A DNA stretch of 64,000 nt from Chitinophaga filiformis (GCF_900102545.1 NZ_FNBN01000005.1:310001-374000), one strand, 5' to 3'; positions 52,641 to 61,420 are shown, counted from the stretch's first letter. The notes: generated by a model not told the origin, from the sequence alone. Numbers and translations are program-made.

Positions 52641-52708
52641 AGCAGGCATTGATGACAGTACTCAGGTTTATCCAGTCACTGTTTGTGAAGAAGAATTGTT
52701 GTAAATAA
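52637..52708 (+). CDS. Micro-ORF, 23 residues, ending in NCCK
   Basis: An ATG overlaps the upstream stop (ATGA) and opens a 23-codon frame that ends KKNCCK after a short hydrophobic/basic stretch. The overlap suggests translational coupling. Two adjacent cysteines at the tail of a tiny peptide in a cysteine-rich cluster suggest metal binding, but this is inferred from composition and position only. Confidence 0.4.
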   Translation: MKQALMTVLRFIQSLFVKKNCCK

Positions 52709-52765
52709 CTATTCCAATCTATTAGTAAATTGTTGCTCTTCCTGAGGTCTCTGTAAGGAGGCCTG

Positions 52766-52806
52766 AAAAGGGTGTATCGTATTTTCGATACACCCTTTTA
52801 TTTGTT
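52766..52806 (+). terminator. Intrinsic terminator after the metal cluster
   Basis: Perfect 14-bp stem AAAAGGGTGTATCG / CGATACACCCTTTT with a 6-base loop at 52766-52799, then ATTTG. It ends the cluster and would work in both directions. Confidence 0.88.
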
Positions 52807-52895
52807 GGCAGTCCTAACGCTAAACAATATATTTTTCAAAATTTGTATATAGCAAATAGCAAATGCCTATCTTTAACCCATTGTTTTAATCGCCA

Positions 52896-54557
52896 ATGAA
52901 GTATAGGTTTCTAAGGGACAATTTAACTATTGCGCTTGTATTGTTTTCATTGTTTGCCTGCCACAGAAAGCGGGTGCTCCGGGAAAAAGAAATAGTAAAG
53001 GATGTAAGGCAGTTAAGTGAAGTGATTCCCGAAAACATAGCGGAACGTCTCGAATATATAGTGGACAATGAAGATGTCATGGAAGATAGTGTACCTGCAT
53101 TGCGCAGCGGGGCACTGACATATTTCTACCAGCAGACCAGCAACAATCCCGTATGGTCATCTGAAGGTGTACTGGATCCCCAGGCGGATTCCCTGTTCTT
53201 TTATGTGTCTCATGCTGATGAATCGGGGCTGAATCCGGCCGTCTATCACAATGTGGCGCTGACTCAGGCGATGAAACGCCTCAAAGAAGACGATGCTGCC
53301 AGGAAAGATGCTGCACTCTGGGCTCAGGTAGATGTACTGATGACAGACGCTTTTATGAAGATGGCCTCTCATCTGCACTTTGGGATCGCTCCGAGGGATA
53401 GTATCACCTTACGCAGGGATTCCGTGTATTCAGATACCCTGCTGGCTAATTACCTGACCTCCGCTTTACACCAGCATATTGTTGGTGCCACCTTGCGAAG
53501 CCAGGAGCCGCAGCAAAGGGGATACGAGCAGCTGAAATCGGCCTGGATCAATTTTAAGGGAAGATATAGTGAGATGAAATGGGACTCCCTGCCCGTTTCA
53601 TATACTGATACACCGGCTTTCCGGCAACAGCTGATCAATCGCCTGGTACAAAGCGCTCACCTGGATACTTCCGGCGGCCATAGCGCTGATACGGCTCTCC
53701 TGAAGAAAGGCATCCGTGCTTTTCAGAAAGAATTCAATATGTATGAAGATGGCCAGGCCGGTAAAAAGACGATTCAGGCGCTGAATAAGACCTTCCGCGA
53801 CTGGAGTGCACAGGTGGCCGTGAATATGGACCGCTGGCGTAAACTGCCTGATACCCTTCCTGATCGCTACATCATGGTGAATGTTCCCGGTTACCGGATG
53901 GAACTATGGGATAGCGGTTCAGTAGCACTGACATCGAAGATCATCGTGGGAGCACCGCGTACACGTACGCCACTGCTCAATTCCCGCATGACCAATTTCA
54001 TCATGTATCCCTACTGGCGGGTGCCTTTCAGCATCACTATCAAAGAAATGCTGCCTGCTATCAAGAAAGACAGGGCCTACCTGGCTAAAAAAAGCCTGGA
54101 GATCATTGATCGGGACGGAAATGCCATCAATCCTGACAGCGTGAACTGGAGCCGCATGAGTAAGAATTATTTCCCTTACGTACTCCGCCAGATGGACGGA
54201 CTGGAAAACTCGCTGGGTATCATGAAGTTCAACTTTATGAACAAATACTCGGTATATCTCCACGATACAAACAACAGGGGTCTTTTCTCAAACGCTTACA
54301 GGGCGCTTAGCCATGGCTGCGTGCGGGTACAGCAATGGGATAGCCTGGCCATGTATCTTACCAGGGGAGATAGCCGCCATCCGCGCGACAGCATGCGTAT
54401 GTGGCTGGAGAACGGGCAAAAGAAGCAGATCGATATCCAGCGTTCAGTGCCTATTTACGTGCGGTACTTTACCGCAGAAGGAAGGGAGGGAAGTATTGTA
54501 TTTCATGAGGATATTTATGGGGAAGACAAAGTGCTGCGGAAGCTAATGGGGATGTAA
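52896..54557 (+). CDS. L,D-transpeptidase (YcbB-like) lipoprotein
   Basis: A 553-residue envelope enzyme. The N-terminus is hydrophobic and ends in LFACHRK, a plausible lipoprotein site. A peptidoglycan-binding domain (about residues 240-300) precedes the catalytic YkuD domain (about 330-500) with the signature H473-G-C475 in SHGCVRVQ. YcbB-type enzymes make 3-3 cross-links in peptidoglycan or attach lipoproteins. A long N-terminal helical region (about 60-240) resembles the YcbB scaffolding domain. It is transcribed alone. Confidence 0.92.
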   Translation: MKYRFLRDNLTIALVLFSLFACHRKRVLREKEIVKDVRQLSEVIPENIAERLEYIVDNEDVMEDSVPALRSGALTYFYQQTSNNPVWSSEGVLDPQADSLFFYVSHADESGLNPAVYHNVALTQAMKRLKEDDAARKDAALWAQVDVLMTDAFMKMASHLHFGIAPRDSITLRRDSVYSDTLLANYLTSALHQHIVGATLRSQEPQQRGYEQLKSAWINFKGRYSEMKWDSLPVSYTDTPAFRQQLINRLVQSAHLDTSGGHSADTALLKKGIRAFQKEFNMYEDGQAGKKTIQALNKTFRDWSAQVAVNMDRWRKLPDTLPDRYIMVNVPGYRMELWDSGSVALTSKIIVGAPRTRTPLLNSRMTNFIMYPYWRVPFSITIKEMLPAIKKDRAYLAKKSLEIIDRDGNAINPDSVNWSRMSKNYFPYVLRQMDGLENSLGIMKFNFMNKYSVYLHDTNNRGLFSNAYRALSHGCVRVQQWDSLAMYLTRGDSRHPRDSMRMWLENGQKKQIDIQRSVPIYVRYFTAEGREGSIVFHEDIYGEDKVLRKLMGM

Positions 54558-54559
54558 GT

Positions 54560-54583
54560 ACTTATTTGATTTTCGTACCTTCG
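54560..54583 (+). promoter_or_regulatory. 19-bp element before the AraC gene, shared with 55512
   Basis: ACTTATTTGATTTTCGTAC at 54560-54578 is repeated exactly at 55512-55530. Here it ends in TACCTTCG, near a -7 core, five bases before the ATG region. A shared promoter or operator is likely. Confidence 0.5.
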
Positions 54584-54587
54584 CTAT

Positions 54588-55481
54588 ATGTCTGGCAATC
54601 TCACCGTAGCAGAAAGGGTAAAAGCAGGAATACCTGTTTTTTATAATAATACACCGCCCGATTTTAATGCAGCATACTACGAAGCGACGAGTGTTCCCGT
54701 TTCTCTGCCTTATCACCGGCGCGATTATTTCAAGATCTGGATCATTATTGGTAACAGCAGACTGCATTTTGCCGACAAGACTATTGAAATAGAAAAACAC
54801 AGACCAGCCATCGTATTCTCTAATCCTTTAGTGCCTTATTCCTTTGAGACGGAAGACGACAACCGTTGCGGGTACTGGTGTGTTTTCACGGAAGAATTTT
54901 TCAGGACCAAAGACAGGCAGGAAAGCCTGCAGGAATCTCCCTTGTTCAGGGTAGGAGGGGATAATGTGTTTTATCCGGATGAAGTACAACTGGTTACCTT
55001 CCGTCATCTATTCGACAAAATGATCGCTGAGATGAATGCAGATTATGTTCACAAATACGATATGATCGGCAGTTATATCAACCTCATTATTCATGAGGCA
55101 ATGAAGATGCAGCCCGCAATGAATGCCGCCAGGCATAAGAATGCCAGTGAAAGGATTGCCTCCCTGTTCATTGAACTACTGGAAAGGCAGTTCCCCATTG
55201 AATCTCCACAGCGTACGCTGGTACTCAGAAGGGCGGGCGACTATGCAGCGGCGCTTTCCGTACATGTAAATCACCTGAACTTTGCGGTAAAGGAGATCAC
55301 CGGTAAATCTACTACCACGCATATCACAGACAGGCTGCTGTATGAAGCAAAGGCCCTGCTGAAACATACTGATTGGACCATAGCGGATATTGCTTATTGT
55401 CTTGGCTTTGAATATCCAAACCACTTCAACAACTTCTTTAAAAAGAATACCAGCATAACCCCGCTTACATTCAGGAAATGA
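54588..55481 (+). CDS. AraC family transcriptional regulator
   Basis: A 297-residue regulator with an N-terminal ~190-residue effector domain and a C-terminal AraC helix-turn-helix pair (about residues 205-297: DWTIADIAYCLGFEYPNHFNNFFK region, then SITPLTFR). The effector domain is similar to AraC_binding, and the ligand is unknown. It lies directly upstream of an aldo/keto reductase gene whose promoter carries the same 19-bp element, which suggests it controls itself and that gene. Confidence 0.9.
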   Translation: MSGNLTVAERVKAGIPVFYNNTPPDFNAAYYEATSVPVSLPYHRRDYFKIWIIIGNSRLHFADKTIEIEKHRPAIVFSNPLVPYSFETEDDNRCGYWCVFTEEFFRTKDRQESLQESPLFRVGGDNVFYPDEVQLVTFRHLFDKMIAEMNADYVHKYDMIGSYINLIIHEAMKMQPAMNAARHKNASERIASLFIELLERQFPIESPQRTLVLRRAGDYAAALSVHVNHLNFAVKEITGKSTTTHITDRLLYEAKALLKHTDWTIADIAYCLGFEYPNHFNNFFKKNTSITPLTFRK

Positions 55482-55511
55482 ATCGCCATTCATAGTGGCC
55501 CTTCCATTACA

Positions 55512-55530
55512 ACTTATTTGATTTTCGTAC
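55512..55530 (+). promoter_or_regulatory. 19-bp element before the aldo/keto reductase gene
   Basis: An exact copy of the element at 54560-54578. It lies 135 bases before the aldo/keto reductase start, upstream of a perfect TACCTTTG core at 55573-55580. Probably the operator recognised by the AraC protein. Confidence 0.5.
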
Positions 55531-55585
55531 TTTCTTCTTTGATCACGGCTCTTTTCCCCTGTTGAGCCCCAATACCTTTGCGCGA

Positions 55586-55636
55586 TAAACATTATGTGGT
55601 AAACATTATGTGGTAAACATTATGTGGTAAACATTA
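55586..55636 (+). repeat. Three 14-bp tandem repeats in the aldo/keto reductase leader
   Basis: TAAACATTATGTGG occurs at 55586-55599, 55600-55613 and 55614-55627, with a partial fourth unit TAAACATTA at 55628-55636, ending 10 bases before the ATG. The copy number could vary by slippage and alter translation. Confidence 0.95.
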
Positions 55637-55646
55637 AACAGATCGC

Positions 55647-56654
55647 ATGAAGTATAAAGTATTAGGAAATACAGGACTGACAGTATCCACCTTATGCCTT
55701 GGCACCATGACATTTGGAGGAAAGGGGATATACCAGGTAGTAGGCACACTGGGACAAACTGCCGTGGATGAATTGTTCAAACGCGCAGTAGACGTGGGTA
55801 TCAACTTTATAGATACCGCCAACATATACTCTGAAGGAATGTCGGAAGAGCTGACCGGACAGGCTATCCGGAACCTGGGCTTAAAGAGGGATGACCTGGT
55901 AATTGCCACCAAGGTTTGCGCTGCTATGGGGCCTGGCGTCAATGACAGGGGATTGTCACGTAAGCATATCATGCAGCAGGTGGAAGCCAGCTTAAAGCGC
56001 CTGAATACTGACTACATCGACCTTTATCAGGCACATGCCTATGATCCTGTAGTACCATTGGAAGAAACATTAAGGGCTTTTGACGATCTGGTGACCAGCG
56101 GAAAGGTGCGTTACATCGGCGCCAGCAACAACGGCGCCTGGCATCTGATGAAGGCACTGGCTTGTGCGGAGAAATATAAGCTCCAGCCATATATCTCCAT
56201 GCAGTCCCACTATTCCATTGCTACCCGCGAACTGGAACGTGAAATAATCCCTGCACTGACAGATCAGAATGTTGGTTTGATGGTATGGAGCCCTTTGTGC
56301 GCGGGCTTATTGAGTGGTAAGTACAAAAGGAACGGTGAGGCAACTGAAGCGGGCCGCTATAAGCAGTATTCCTTCATCCCCGTAAATACAGAACGTGCCT
56401 TTAATATCCTGGATGTGTTGCACGCCATGGCTGCGGAGAAAGGTACTACTGTCGCCCAGCTCTCACTGGCCTGGCTGCTACACCAACCCGCTGTAACCAG
56501 TGTAATAATAGGGGCAAACAAGTTATCCCAGCTGGATGACAACCTGCAATCTATAGATGTTCAGTTCACAGCAGAAGAACTGCAAAAGCTTGACGAAGTA
56601 AGCAAGCTGTCGGTTGAATATCCTAACTGGATTTTCAATTGGAGAAATAGATAG
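55647..56654 (+). CDS. Aldo/keto reductase
   Basis: A 335-residue TIM-barrel NADPH-dependent oxidoreductase. Catalytic residues are visible: Asp in FIDTANIYSEG (D~56 and Y~61), Lys in VIATKVCA, and the QAHAYDP histidine. The C-terminal NADPH-binding segment contains VIIGANKLSQLDDN. The subfamily looks like general oxidoreductases of the YajO/Tas kind; the substrate is not clear. It is downstream of an AraC regulator and tandem repeats, so it is probably inducible. Confidence 0.94.
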   Translation: MKYKVLGNTGLTVSTLCLGTMTFGGKGIYQVVGTLGQTAVDELFKRAVDVGINFIDTANIYSEGMSEELTGQAIRNLGLKRDDLVIATKVCAAMGPGVNDRGLSRKHIMQQVEASLKRLNTDYIDLYQAHAYDPVVPLEETLRAFDDLVTSGKVRYIGASNNGAWHLMKALACAEKYKLQPYISMQSHYSIATRELEREIIPALTDQNVGLMVWSPLCAGLLSGKYKRNGEATEAGRYKQYSFIPVNTERAFNILDVLHAMAAEKGTTVAQLSLAWLLHQPAVTSVIIGANKLSQLDDNLQSIDVQFTAEELQKLDEVSKLSVEYPNWIFNWRNR

Positions 56655-56747
56655 AAGCTTATAAGCAATTAAAATAGATAGAGATAATAGATAAAACATA
56701 AAACATCTGAAAAGCCAGCCGTCTAACCATTAAGAGCGACAGCGAAA

Positions 56748-56992
56748 GTAGCAGGCGGTTTCAGATGGGAATGGCGGGCCTTCGGCTCTCCGGCGACACG
56801 ACCGATGCTGCCCAATCCTTATTCAAATCTCTATTCGCTTGACAACGCTTAATAGCATTCCAGAGAGGAGAGGCGCTGACCGCCATCCCATACTGAAACC
56901 GAAGCTACTTAGCGTGAAAAGCGCCAAGAGCATTCCAGAGAGGAGAGGCGCCAACGACCACATACTGAAACCGAAGCTACTCAGCATGAAAG
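56748..56992. repeat. Degenerate intergenic repeat element, three copies
   Basis: Two direct copies of about 65 bases at 56854-56920 and 56929-56992 share AGCATTCCAGAGAGGAGAGG and CTGAAACCGAAGCTACT. A third, inverted and more diverged copy lies at about 56748-56791 (GGTTTCAG and GGCGGG blocks). No gene is seen in 56655-57070. Confidence 0.8.
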
Positions 56993-57014
56993 AAAGCGGA
57001 GGAGCGTAAACAAC

Positions 57015-57044
57015 AAGCGGTTGTATCAATTGATACAACCGCTT
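57015..57044. terminator. Perfect 30-bp palindrome after icd
   Basis: AAGCGGTTGTATCAA directly followed by its reverse complement, with no loop. It lies 26 bases beyond the stop of the minus-strand icd gene and may act as its terminator, although the following T content is weak (GTTGTTT). Confidence 0.6.
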
Positions 57045-57070
57045 TCCTATATCAGTATAACGTACGTGGC

Positions 57071-58303
57071 TTATTTCTTCAGTTTCGCCTTCAGTGCGTT
57101 ATCCAGTTCCTGAAGGAATTCTTCAGTATACAGATAATGCTTTCCGTGCTCAACCTTGTTACCGTGAATACATACAGCCAGGTCTTTCGTCATTTTACCG
57201 CTTTCTACTGTTTCAACGCAAACAGCTTCCAGTGCATGACAGAAATCGATCAGCTGCTGGTTTTTATCCAGGCGGCCACGGAATTCCAGACCACGGGTCC
57301 ATGCGAAGATAGACGCAATAGGGTTGGTAGAAGTTGGTTTACCAGCCTGGTGATCGCGATAGTGACGGGTTACAGTACCGTGAGCAGCTTCAGCTTCCAT
57401 TACAGTACCATCAGGAGTAACCAGGGTAGAAGTCATCAGACCCAGTGAACCGAAGCCCTGTGCAACAGTGTCAGACTGAACGTCGCCATCGTAGTTCTTA
57501 CAAGCCCATACGAAGTTACCGTTCCATTTCAGTGCGCTGGCCACCATGTCATCGATCAGGCGGTGCTCATAGGTCAGGCCATTCTTCTGGAATTCAGCCT
57601 TGAATTCGTTCTGGTAGATCTCTTCGAAAATGTCTTTGAAACGGCCATCGTATTTCTTCAGGATGGTGTTCTTGGTGCTCAGGTACAGCGGCCATTTTTT
57701 GATCAGCGCCTGGTTGAAACAAGCACGTGCAAAGCCTTTGATAGACTCGTCAGTGTTGTACATAGCCAGGGCAACGCCGTCGCCTTTGAAGTTGAATACT
57801 TCGTGCTCGATCACTTCACCGTTCTCGCCTTCGAACTTGATGGTCAGTTTACCTTTACCTTTAGTTACGAAGTCAGTAGCGCGGTACTGGTCGCCAAACG
57901 CGTGACGGCCGATACAGATAGGAGCAGTCCAGTTAGGCACCAGGCGTGGAACGTTCTGGGTTACGATTGGCTCACGGAATACAGTACCATCGAGGATGTT
58001 ACGGATAGTTCCGTTTGGAGACTTCCACATCTGTTTCAGCTTGAATTCCTTCACACGCTCTTCATCAGGAGTGATGGTAGCGCATTTGATACCAACACCT
58101 ACTTCCTTGATAGCATTAGCAGCATCAATGGTCACCTGGTCATTGGTAGCATCACGATGTTCCATGCCGAGGTCAAAGTATTTGATATCAACATCCAGGT
58201 AAGGAAGGATCAGTTTATCTTTAATGAATTTCCAGATGATCCGCGTCATCTCATCTCCATCCAGTTCAACCACCGGGTTGGCGACTTTGATTTTTTCTGC
58301 CAT
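57071..58303 (-). CDS. NADP-dependent isocitrate dehydrogenase (dimeric, eukaryotic-like)
   Basis: A 410-residue isocitrate dehydrogenase of the IDH1/IDH2-like subfamily. It decarboxylates isocitrate to 2-oxoglutarate. Diagnostic pieces are VELDGDEMTRIIW near residue 12, IKCATITPDEERV near residue 73, the SPNGTIRNILDGTVFREPI active-site segment near residue 95, and VAQGFGSLGLMTS. The ATG at 58303 gives the standard N-terminus. A different-subfamily icd gene lies immediately upstream on the same strand. Confidence 0.96.
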   Translation of the reverse strand: MAEKIKVANPVVELDGDEMTRIIWKFIKDKLILPYLDVDIKYFDLGMEHRDATNDQVTIDAANAIKEVGVGIKCATITPDEERVKEFKLKQMWKSPNGTIRNILDGTVFREPIVTQNVPRLVPNWTAPICIGRHAFGDQYRATDFVTKGKGKLTIKFEGENGEVIEHEVFNFKGDGVALAMYNTDESIKGFARACFNQALIKKWPLYLSTKNTILKKYDGRFKDIFEEIYQNEFKAEFQKNGLTYEHRLIDDMVASALKWNGNFVWACKNYDGDVQSDTVAQGFGSLGLMTSTLVTPDGTVMEAEAAHGTVTRHYRDHQAGKPTSTNPIASIFAWTRGLEFRGRLDKNQQLIDFCHALEAVCVETVESGKMTKDLAVCIHGNKVEHGKHYLYTEEFLQELDNALKAKLKK

Positions 58304-58493
58304 TTCGACTTTGATTTTTAATTAGATACGAGTGTTCATGTGATAATCGTGAAATATACGATAACCGGGTATAATTTACAAGTTCCGCTTTTCACAGGCT
58401 GGCATTGCAACAATTCTTTGACAAAAAAATGAATTATTACTGTCTAACCAACACTTAGAAAAGCGGAACCAGATATCTTGTATACCCGCAGTA

Positions 58494-59759
58494 TTACAGG
58501 TGCTTGATCACTTCATCTGCAAATTCACTGGTTTTTACCAGGGTAGCATCGTCCATCAGCTTATAGAAGTCTATCGTCACACGTTTACGTGCAATCGCCG
58601 TGCTGAGGCCGTGTGTGATGATGTCTGCAGCTTCTTTCCAGCCCATATATTCCAGCATCATTACGCCGCTGAGGATAACGGAGCTAGGGTTCATAGTATC
58701 TGTATTGGCGAAGCGTGGTGCAGTACCGTGGGTAGCTTCAAATACAGCGTGACCGGTCAGGTAGTTGATATTGGCGCCCGGAGCGATACCGATACCGCCC
58801 ACTGCAGCAGCGAGTGCATCGGAGATGTAATCGCCGTTCAGGTTCAGGGTAGCTACTACGGAGTAGTCCTGTGGCGCCAGGAGGATCTGCTGAAGGAAGT
58901 TATCCGCGATAACGTCTTTCACGATCAGTTTTTTATGTGCGATAGCAACATTCAGTTCTTTGTTGGCCTCGTCTTCACCGCTGGCCTTTTTGGTAGCTTC
59001 CCACTGTTCCCAGGTATACACCTGGTCGCCGAACTCACGTACAGCCAGTTCATAACCCCAGTTCTTAAAGCCGCCTTCGGTGAATTTCATGATATTCCCC
59101 TTGTGTACCAGGGTTACAGAAGGCAGTTTCTTTTCCAGTGCATATTTCAGGGCAGCGCGTACCAGCCTTTCAGTACCATCTTTAGATACTGGCTTGATGC
59201 CCAGGGAAGAGGTTTCCGGGAAGCGGATCTTCTTCACACCCATTTCGTTCTGCAGGAAGTTCAGGAGCTTTTCAGCTTCCGGCGTTCCGTACATATATTC
59301 TATACCGGCATAGATATCTTCAGTATTCTCGCGGAAGATCACCATGTCTACCTTTTCAGGATGTTTTACCGGAGAAGGCACTTTGTCAAACCAACGTACA
59401 GGGCGTACACATGCATAGAGGTCCAGTTCCTGGCGCATTGCTACGTTCAGGGAGCGGATACCGCCACCTACCGGTGTAGACAATGGTCCTTTGATGGATA
59501 CCAGGTACTCTTTAAATGCATCCAGTGTTGCTTTTGGCAGCCATTCGCCTGTCTGCTGAAAGGCTTTCTCTCCCGCCAGCACTTCTTTCCATTCTATCTT
59601 TCTTTTTCCACCATAGGCTTTTTCAACAGCTGCGTCAAATACACGCACACTCGCCCGCCAGATATCAGGTCCTATTCCGTCACCTTCAATGAAAGGAATA
59701 ATGGGATGATTAGGCACCTGTAACTGGCCATTGGTCATTGATATTTTTTCTGCCGGCAT
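58494..59759 (-). CDS. icd: Isocitrate dehydrogenase (E. coli Icd-like)
   Basis: A 421-residue enzyme similar to E. coli Icd, of a different subfamily from the neighbour at 57071. It has IPFIEGDGIGPDIW near residue 22, the STPVGGGIRSLNVA segment with the serine equivalent to the phospho-serine of E. coli, MVIFRENTEDIYAGIEY and HGTAPRFA near residue 345. Two residues that set NADP preference in E. coli (Lys344, Tyr345 by memory) appear as R349 and F350, and the Tyr391/Arg395 pair appears as Ile and Lys. Coenzyme choice is therefore not certain. It is 190 bases upstream of the other gene on the same strand. Confidence 0.93.
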   Translation of the reverse strand: MPAEKISMTNGQLQVPNHPIIPFIEGDGIGPDIWRASVRVFDAAVEKAYGGKRKIEWKEVLAGEKAFQQTGEWLPKATLDAFKEYLVSIKGPLSTPVGGGIRSLNVAMRQELDLYACVRPVRWFDKVPSPVKHPEKVDMVIFRENTEDIYAGIEYMYGTPEAEKLLNFLQNEMGVKKIRFPETSSLGIKPVSKDGTERLVRAALKYALEKKLPSVTLVHKGNIMKFTEGGFKNWGYELAVREFGDQVYTWEQWEATKKASGEDEANKELNVAIAHKKLIVKDVIADNFLQQILLAPQDYSVVATLNLNGDYISDALAAAVGGIGIAPGANINYLTGHAVFEATHGTAPRFANTDTMNPSSVILSGVMMLEYMGWKEAADIITHGLSTAIARKRVTIDFYKLMDDATLVKTSEFADEVIKHL

Positions 59760-59826
59760 AAAACAGTTTCTTTACGAGTTTCGTAATTAATTAATCGAGC
59801 GCAAAGGTACGGAATCCACACATCTT

Positions 59827-60534
59827 ATGGGCCACTATATATGTTCTATGGTCTTTTTCTTATTTTTAGCTACAAAAAAAGAAGAGATCCCTATGATACC
59901 GGGTAATCAAACCGCCCAGGACACTACTGTCAGCAATTTTACCTATCTGGCGCTGGGAGATAGCTATACAATCGGAGAAAGCGTGCCGGAAGAGCACCGT
60001 TTTCCTGTACAAACAGCCAGGCTGCTGGCTGCAAAAGGTATTCACATCGCCGCTCCCCGCATTATCGCTAAAACAGGCTGGACTACCGATGAACTGGAAA
60101 CTGCTGTCAATGAAGCGGCTATTACCGATACCTTCAGTGTCGTAACACTGCTGATAGGGGTGAACAATCAATACCGTGGCCGCAGTGTGGCAGAATATAA
60201 GACAGAATTCACCCGGCTGCTGAAACAGGCCATCCAGTTTGCCGGAGGCCATTCCGATAGGGTGATAGTCCTGTCCATCCCCGACTGGGGTGTGGTGCCC
60301 TTTGCCGAAGGCCGCGACAGACAGCAGATAGGTGATGAAATAGACGCTTTTAACGCCGCCAACAAGGCTGTTGCAAAGAAATTCCGGGTGCATTACCTCG
60401 ATATTACCCCCGATAGCCGGGAAGCTGCCGGAGACCCTGGCCTGGTAGCCAGCGACGGACTACATTATTCCGGCAAAGAAATGGCCATTTGGGCCGGTAA
60501 ATTAGCCGGTATAATGGAGGCCATCCTGCAATGA
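59827..60534 (+). CDS. SGNH/GDSL hydrolase
   Basis: A 235-residue (or shorter) esterase-like hydrolase. Block I has the catalytic Ser in LALGDSYTIGE (GDS), block III is LLIGVNNQYRG (Asn), and block V is SDGLHYSGKEM with the Asp-x-x-His pair (DGLH). The first 20 residues are hydrophobic, but it may be an artefact of start choice; an ATG at 59893 would give a cytoplasmic version without it. A poly-A run sits just before that ATG. Divergent from the second icd gene. Confidence 0.88.
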   Translation: MGHYICSMVFFLFLATKKEEIPMIPGNQTAQDTTVSNFTYLALGDSYTIGESVPEEHRFPVQTARLLAAKGIHIAAPRIIAKTGWTTDELETAVNEAAITDTFSVVTLLIGVNNQYRGRSVAEYKTEFTRLLKQAIQFAGGHSDRVIVLSIPDWGVVPFAEGRDRQQIGDEIDAFNAANKAVAKKFRVHYLDITPDSREAAGDPGLVASDGLHYSGKEMAIWAGKLAGIMEAILQ

Positions 60535-60649
60535 TCATTTTTACCGCCTTTTTCATGCCGTTTACCGGGAATGAGCAACCTGTAGCCTAAATAGGCTTTC
60601 ATAACCCACATGCTCTTCCTAAGTTTGTACCGTAAATGTTAAACATCAT

Positions 60650-61420
60650 ATGGATAACCAAGAATATACGAAAGAGGACAGACGGGCAGAAAGGAGAGCT
60701 GAAAGGGCGCTGAGAAGAGGAGAGAGAAATGCAGGCTATAAAGCCGGCAAAGGCATCATCTTTTTACTGATCGGTATTTTCCTCTTCATAAGGAGCCTTG
60801 ATCTCGATGTTCCTGCCTGGCTCTTTTCCTGGCAGACATTACTGATCGTTGTAGGTTGTCTTGTGCTGGTGATCAGTCATTTCAAGAACTGGGGAGGCCT
60901 GATCATGATACTCGTAGGTTCTATTTTCTTTGTAAAAGAATATATCGCGCTTTCATATGATATCACCCGTTTTATATGGCCGGCTGTATTCATGGTGGTT
61001 GGACTGGCGCTGATCTTCGGGAAAAGACAGGAATCCACCATAAAGGACAGGCGAATATTACCTCCTAATACTACGGGAGAAGATTACGTTAACTCCTCCG
61101 TTATTTTCAGTGGCGAAAACAGGGTAGTCGTATCCAAACAATTCAAAGGCGGAAAAGCCGTGGCCATCTTCGGAGGCGCTGACTTTAACATGATACAGGC
61201 CGACTTCCAGGACCGTATTGAATTTGATGCTACCTGCATCTTCGGTGGGATAGAACTGATTGTTCCGGCTAACTGGGATGTACGCCTGGAAGTGCAGACT
61301 ATCATGGGTGGTGTGGAAGACAAACGCCCGGTGGAAATGCTCACCAACAGTTCCGACAAGATTTTTGTGATCAAAGGCTTATGCGTCTTTGGCGGAATTG
61401 AAATTAAAAACTATATCTGA
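60650..61420 (+). CDS. LiaF-like membrane protein with C-terminal DUF2154-type domain
   Basis: A 256-residue protein. A very basic N-terminus (RRAERRAERALRRGERN) is followed by four hydrophobic helices (about residues 35-50, 58-80, 85-100, 108-125) and a beta-rich tail (about 160-256) starting SVIFSGENRVVV, with repeated FGG motifs (AIFGGADFNMI, CIFGGIELIVP, CVFGGIEIKNY). This matches LiaF-type stress-response modulators. Its neighbours are a DUF4288 gene and a LytS/LytTR pair, so it may respond to envelope stress. Confidence 0.85.
   Translation: MDNQEYTKEDRRAERRAERALRRGERNAGYKAGKGIIFLLIGIFLFIRSLDLDVPAWLFSWQTLLIVVGCLVLVISHFKNWGGLIMILVGSIFFVKEYIALSYDITRFIWPAVFMVVGLALIFGKRQESTIKDRRILPPNTTGEDYVNSSVIFSGENRVVVSKQFKGGKAVAIFGGADFNMIQADFQDRIEFDATCIFGGIELIVPANWDVRLEVQTIMGGVEDKRPVEMLTNSSDKIFVIKGLCVFGGIEIKNYI

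Noticed and set aside
56823..57038. 71-codon minus-strand frame with repeated SFGFSM and APLLSGML
   Set aside because: The repeats in the peptide come from the degenerate DNA repeat unit, not from a protein; the frame is a by-product.
58500..59723. 407-codon open frame on the plus strand opposite icd
   Set aside because: Length is due to codon bias of the icd gene on the other strand. Cys/His/Phe-rich composition and lack of any motif argue against a gene.
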